Shown here in pieces: positions 39,007 to 40,224 of a stretch of DNA of 40,224 bases. Position numbers and translations under genes: made by a program. Within the stretch, counting starts at the first letter, position 1, and every line of letters starts with the position of its first letter. The stretch is from positions 1 through 40,224 of the forward strand of contig MEOF01000007.1 in assembly GCA_001769505.1 (NCBI GenBank), read 5' to 3'. The stretch is from Bacteroidetes bacterium GWF2_33_38 (GTDB lineage: Bacteria > Bacteroidota > Bacteroidia > Bacteroidales > GWF2-33-38). The notes under the pieces were generated by a model, which saw only the letters and a program-made list of their open reading frames with translations, did not search any database and had not been told where the DNA came from.

Positions 39007-39198
39007 CTTTTTTAATCAATTAGCAATTAGCAATCTGCAATTAGTAATATTCAAAATTCAATTAGTAATCTGCAATTAACAATTTTTTAATTAGCATATT
39101 AGCACATTACCAAATTATCACATTTATTTCCTTCTTAATTCTGTCTCCTAAATTCTTTCTTCAAATTTTTCACTTTTCACTTTTAGTTTTTCACTTTC
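39007..39198. repeat. Modular spacer (B twice, C, D, E)
   Basis: Plus strand: B twice (CAATTAGCAATTAGCAATCT and CAATTAGTAATCTGCAATTA), C (TTAGCATATTAGCACATT, ACCAAATTATCACATTT), D (CTTCTTAATTCTGTCTCCTA), E (TTTCACTTTTCACTTTTAGT). It separates the AraC gene from the kinase gene; no promoter block is inside. Confidence 0.75.
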
Positions 39199-39759
39199 CT
39201 AAATGTCTTCAATCGAATTTCGTCTTTTGTCTCTCAATTGTTTGAAATGCGAAGGCGAAAGTCCAGTAACTTTTTTAAATTGATTTGATAAATGAGCAAC
39301 ACTGCTGTAATTCATTTTCCAAGCAATTTCGGTTATGTTTAGTTCACCATAAATTATTAATTCTTTAATTCGTTCAACTTTGTGCGAAATAATGAATTGT
39401 TCAATGGTTGTGCCTTGAACTTCTGAAAATAAATTTGCTAAATATGTGTAATCGTGATTAAGTTTTTCGCTCAAATAATCCGAAAAATTCACTTTTATTT
39501 GTTCTTCGGTATGATGTACTAATTCTATAATTGTATTTTTAATTTTCTCAATTAAAACTGCTTTTTTATCGTCCATTAATTCAAGCCCAGAGGCGTGAAG
39601 AGCAATTTTTAATTGTTCACGATCTTCGTTTGAAATATTTTCCATAATTTCAACTTCACCTAAATCAACAACAATAAAATGCAATCCAAGTTTTTTCAAC
39701 TCTTCTTTAACCGCCATTTTACAACGATTACTTACCATATATTTTATATGTAGTTTCAA
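39199..39759 (-). CDS. AraC-type regulator with HMA-like N-terminal domain; candidate regulator of the ten-promoter regulon
   Basis: 186 residues from a TTG start at 39759; an ATG eight codons in would remove the first strand. Residues 1-70 resemble a heavy-metal-associated ferredoxin-like fold (LHIKYMVSNRCKMAVKEELKKLGLHFIVVDLGEVEI). The CxxC metal site is reduced to Ser10-x-x-Cys13. Residues about 85-180 are the AraC DNA-binding domain with two helix-turn-helix motifs: TIEQFIISHKVERIKELI.. / LNITEIAWKMNYSSVAHLSNQFKKVTGLSPSHFKQLR. AraC proteins activate by binding direct or paired half-sites next to the promoter. It is preceded by promoter block 10 and followed by the hybrid kinase and receiver, so it probably controls its own unit. 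Which protein binds the block is inferred, not shown. Confidence 0.9.
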   Translation of the reverse strand: MKLHIKYMVSNRCKMAVKEELKKLGLHFIVVDLGEVEIMENISNEDREQLKIALHASGLELMDDKKAVLIEKIKNTIIELVHHTEEQIKVNFSDYLSEKLNHDYTYLANLFSEVQGTTIEQFIISHKVERIKELIIYGELNITEIAWKMNYSSVAHLSNQFKKVTGLSPSHFKQLRDKRRNSIEDI

Positions 39760-39786
39760 ATTATTTGTTTTTGATTTTCAGATATT

Positions 39787-39854
39787 TACAAAGGTGCAAC
39801 ATTAAAAGTTAGAAAATGTTGTATTATGAATTTAAAAACTTACATAATTCACAC
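39787..39854 (-). promoter_or_regulatory. Regulon promoter block, copy 10 (AraC-kinase-receiver unit)
   Basis: GTGTGAAT, 23 bp, TACAACATT (in place of TGTAACACA), 22 bp, TTTGTA on the minus strand, 28 bp before the TTG start. It is the weakest match in the middle element, as might be expected for an autoregulated, lower-affinity site. Confidence 0.75.
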
Positions 39855-39927
39855 ATTTATTAATTTGATGATGTGATAATTTGGTAATTTGAAGAAAGAA
39901 TTCAGAAGAAAAATGTAATCAGTTTTT

Positions 39928-39990
39928 TGCCTTTGTGAGGTGTTAACACCTCACAAGATTTTAATCAGGTGAAAACACCTGATTTAGGCA
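39928..39990. repeat. Double-palindrome repeat, copy B (inverted relative to copy A)
   Basis: GTGAGGTGTTAACACCTCAC is a perfect 20-bp palindrome, followed after 10 bp by ATCAGGTG-AAAA-CACCTGAT. TGCC and GGCA close the ends. It lies about 75 bp upstream of promoter block 10. Confidence 0.78.
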
Positions 39991-39997
39991 GAAAAAA

Positions 39998-40019
39998 GGA
40001 GAGAATTTGCATTCTCTCC
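39998..40019 (-). terminator. Intrinsic terminator for minus-strand transcription entering from the right
   Basis: On the minus strand GGAGAGAA-TGCAAA-TTCTCTCC is followed by TTTTTTC. It would end a transcript from a gene beyond the right edge. Further right two more hairpins, ATTCCCTT/AAGGGAAT (40089-40108) and ATACCCGC/GTGGGTAT (about 40130-40149), lack T runs. Confidence 0.7.
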
Positions 40020-40155
40020 CTCAATATTTTGCAATTAGTTATATTTATACCAATTCTATTTCCATATGACACATATGTGATTTTTTAGATTCCCTTTTTC
40101 AAGGGAATGTGCCTCAAAAAATTACCACATACCCACAAAAGCGGGTATCTTATTT

Positions 40156-40224
40156 TTAAATTGTGTCGGTCACATTGAATCGTAATCTATCTAACTCAAG
40201 CATAACCGACTGATAATTAATTGA
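40156..40224 (-). CDS. Possible C-terminal end of a gene outside the window
   Basis: A minus-strand frame is open to the right edge and encodes NYQSVMLELDRLRFNVTDTI before a TAA. A hairpin starts within 10 bp of the stop and a terminator lies 136 bp on. Only 22 residues are visible, so the product cannot be named and the frame may be fortuitous. Confidence 0.3.
   Translation of the reverse strand, partial: SINYQSVMLELDRLRFNVTDTI

Noticed and set aside
14762-39198. The repeated spacers as a CRISPR array
   Set aside because: Modules differ in length and order by orientation, there are no unique spacers of constant size and no cas genes.

Overview
The window comes from a low-GC member of the Bacteroidota. 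Evidence for this is the Bacteroidota-type -7 motif (TAnnTTTG) upstream of several genes, type IX secretion C-terminal sorting domains, SprB-type repeats, SusD-free OmpA/PD40 proteins, and AAAATG-like starts with almost no Shine-Dalgarno sequences. The ice-binding-type exoproteins would suit a free-living aquatic or sediment organism, but the sequence cannot name a genus.

Left part (1-15.8 kb): ordinary chromosome. A partial secreted SprB-repeat protein is followed by an S41 C-terminal processing protease, a dCMP deaminase, tRNA-Leu(CAA), a B12-binding radical SAM protein whose 5' end looks damaged by an intergenic repeat, an RRM RNA-binding protein and a PD40/OmpA protein, all on the minus strand. 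tRNA-Leu(TAG) and the protein-quality-control set tig-clpP-clpX lie on the plus strand. Convergent to them are an L,D-transpeptidase and a CbpA-type DnaJ.

Right part (15.9-39.9 kb): a dense, almost entirely minus-strand stress and envelope region. It holds two UspA proteins, a Dps ferritin, two outer-membrane barrels, two secreted DUF3494 (ice-binding type) proteins, an AI-2E transporter, holin-III-like, YtxH and Lmo0937-type small membrane proteins, two CsbD-like proteins, several small lipoproteins, a His-rich repeat protein and a DUF4239 membrane protein. It also holds two histidine kinases with receiver-only partners, and an AraC-type regulator with an HMA-like N-terminal domain. A plus-strand DUF4143 ATPase is the only gene in this part that breaks the orientation.

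The main discovery is that ten transcription units here begin with the same 68-bp promoter block. On the coding strand it reads GTGTGAAT-N23-TGTAACACA-N22-TTTGTA. The spacing is identical in all ten copies although the spacers diverge, and each block lies 25-38 bp from the start codon. One copy precedes the AraC gene and its phosphorelay, and another precedes the second kinase operon. This looks like one compact, self-controlled regulon. Most of its transcripts would also start with a small stem-loop whose arms vary in a compensated way.

The spacers between these genes are built from a few short repeat modules in a fixed order, from palindromic hairpin elements, from an 83-bp MITE-like pair and from a 158-bp direct repeat. 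Some stop codons, C-terminal residues and start regions are made of these modules.
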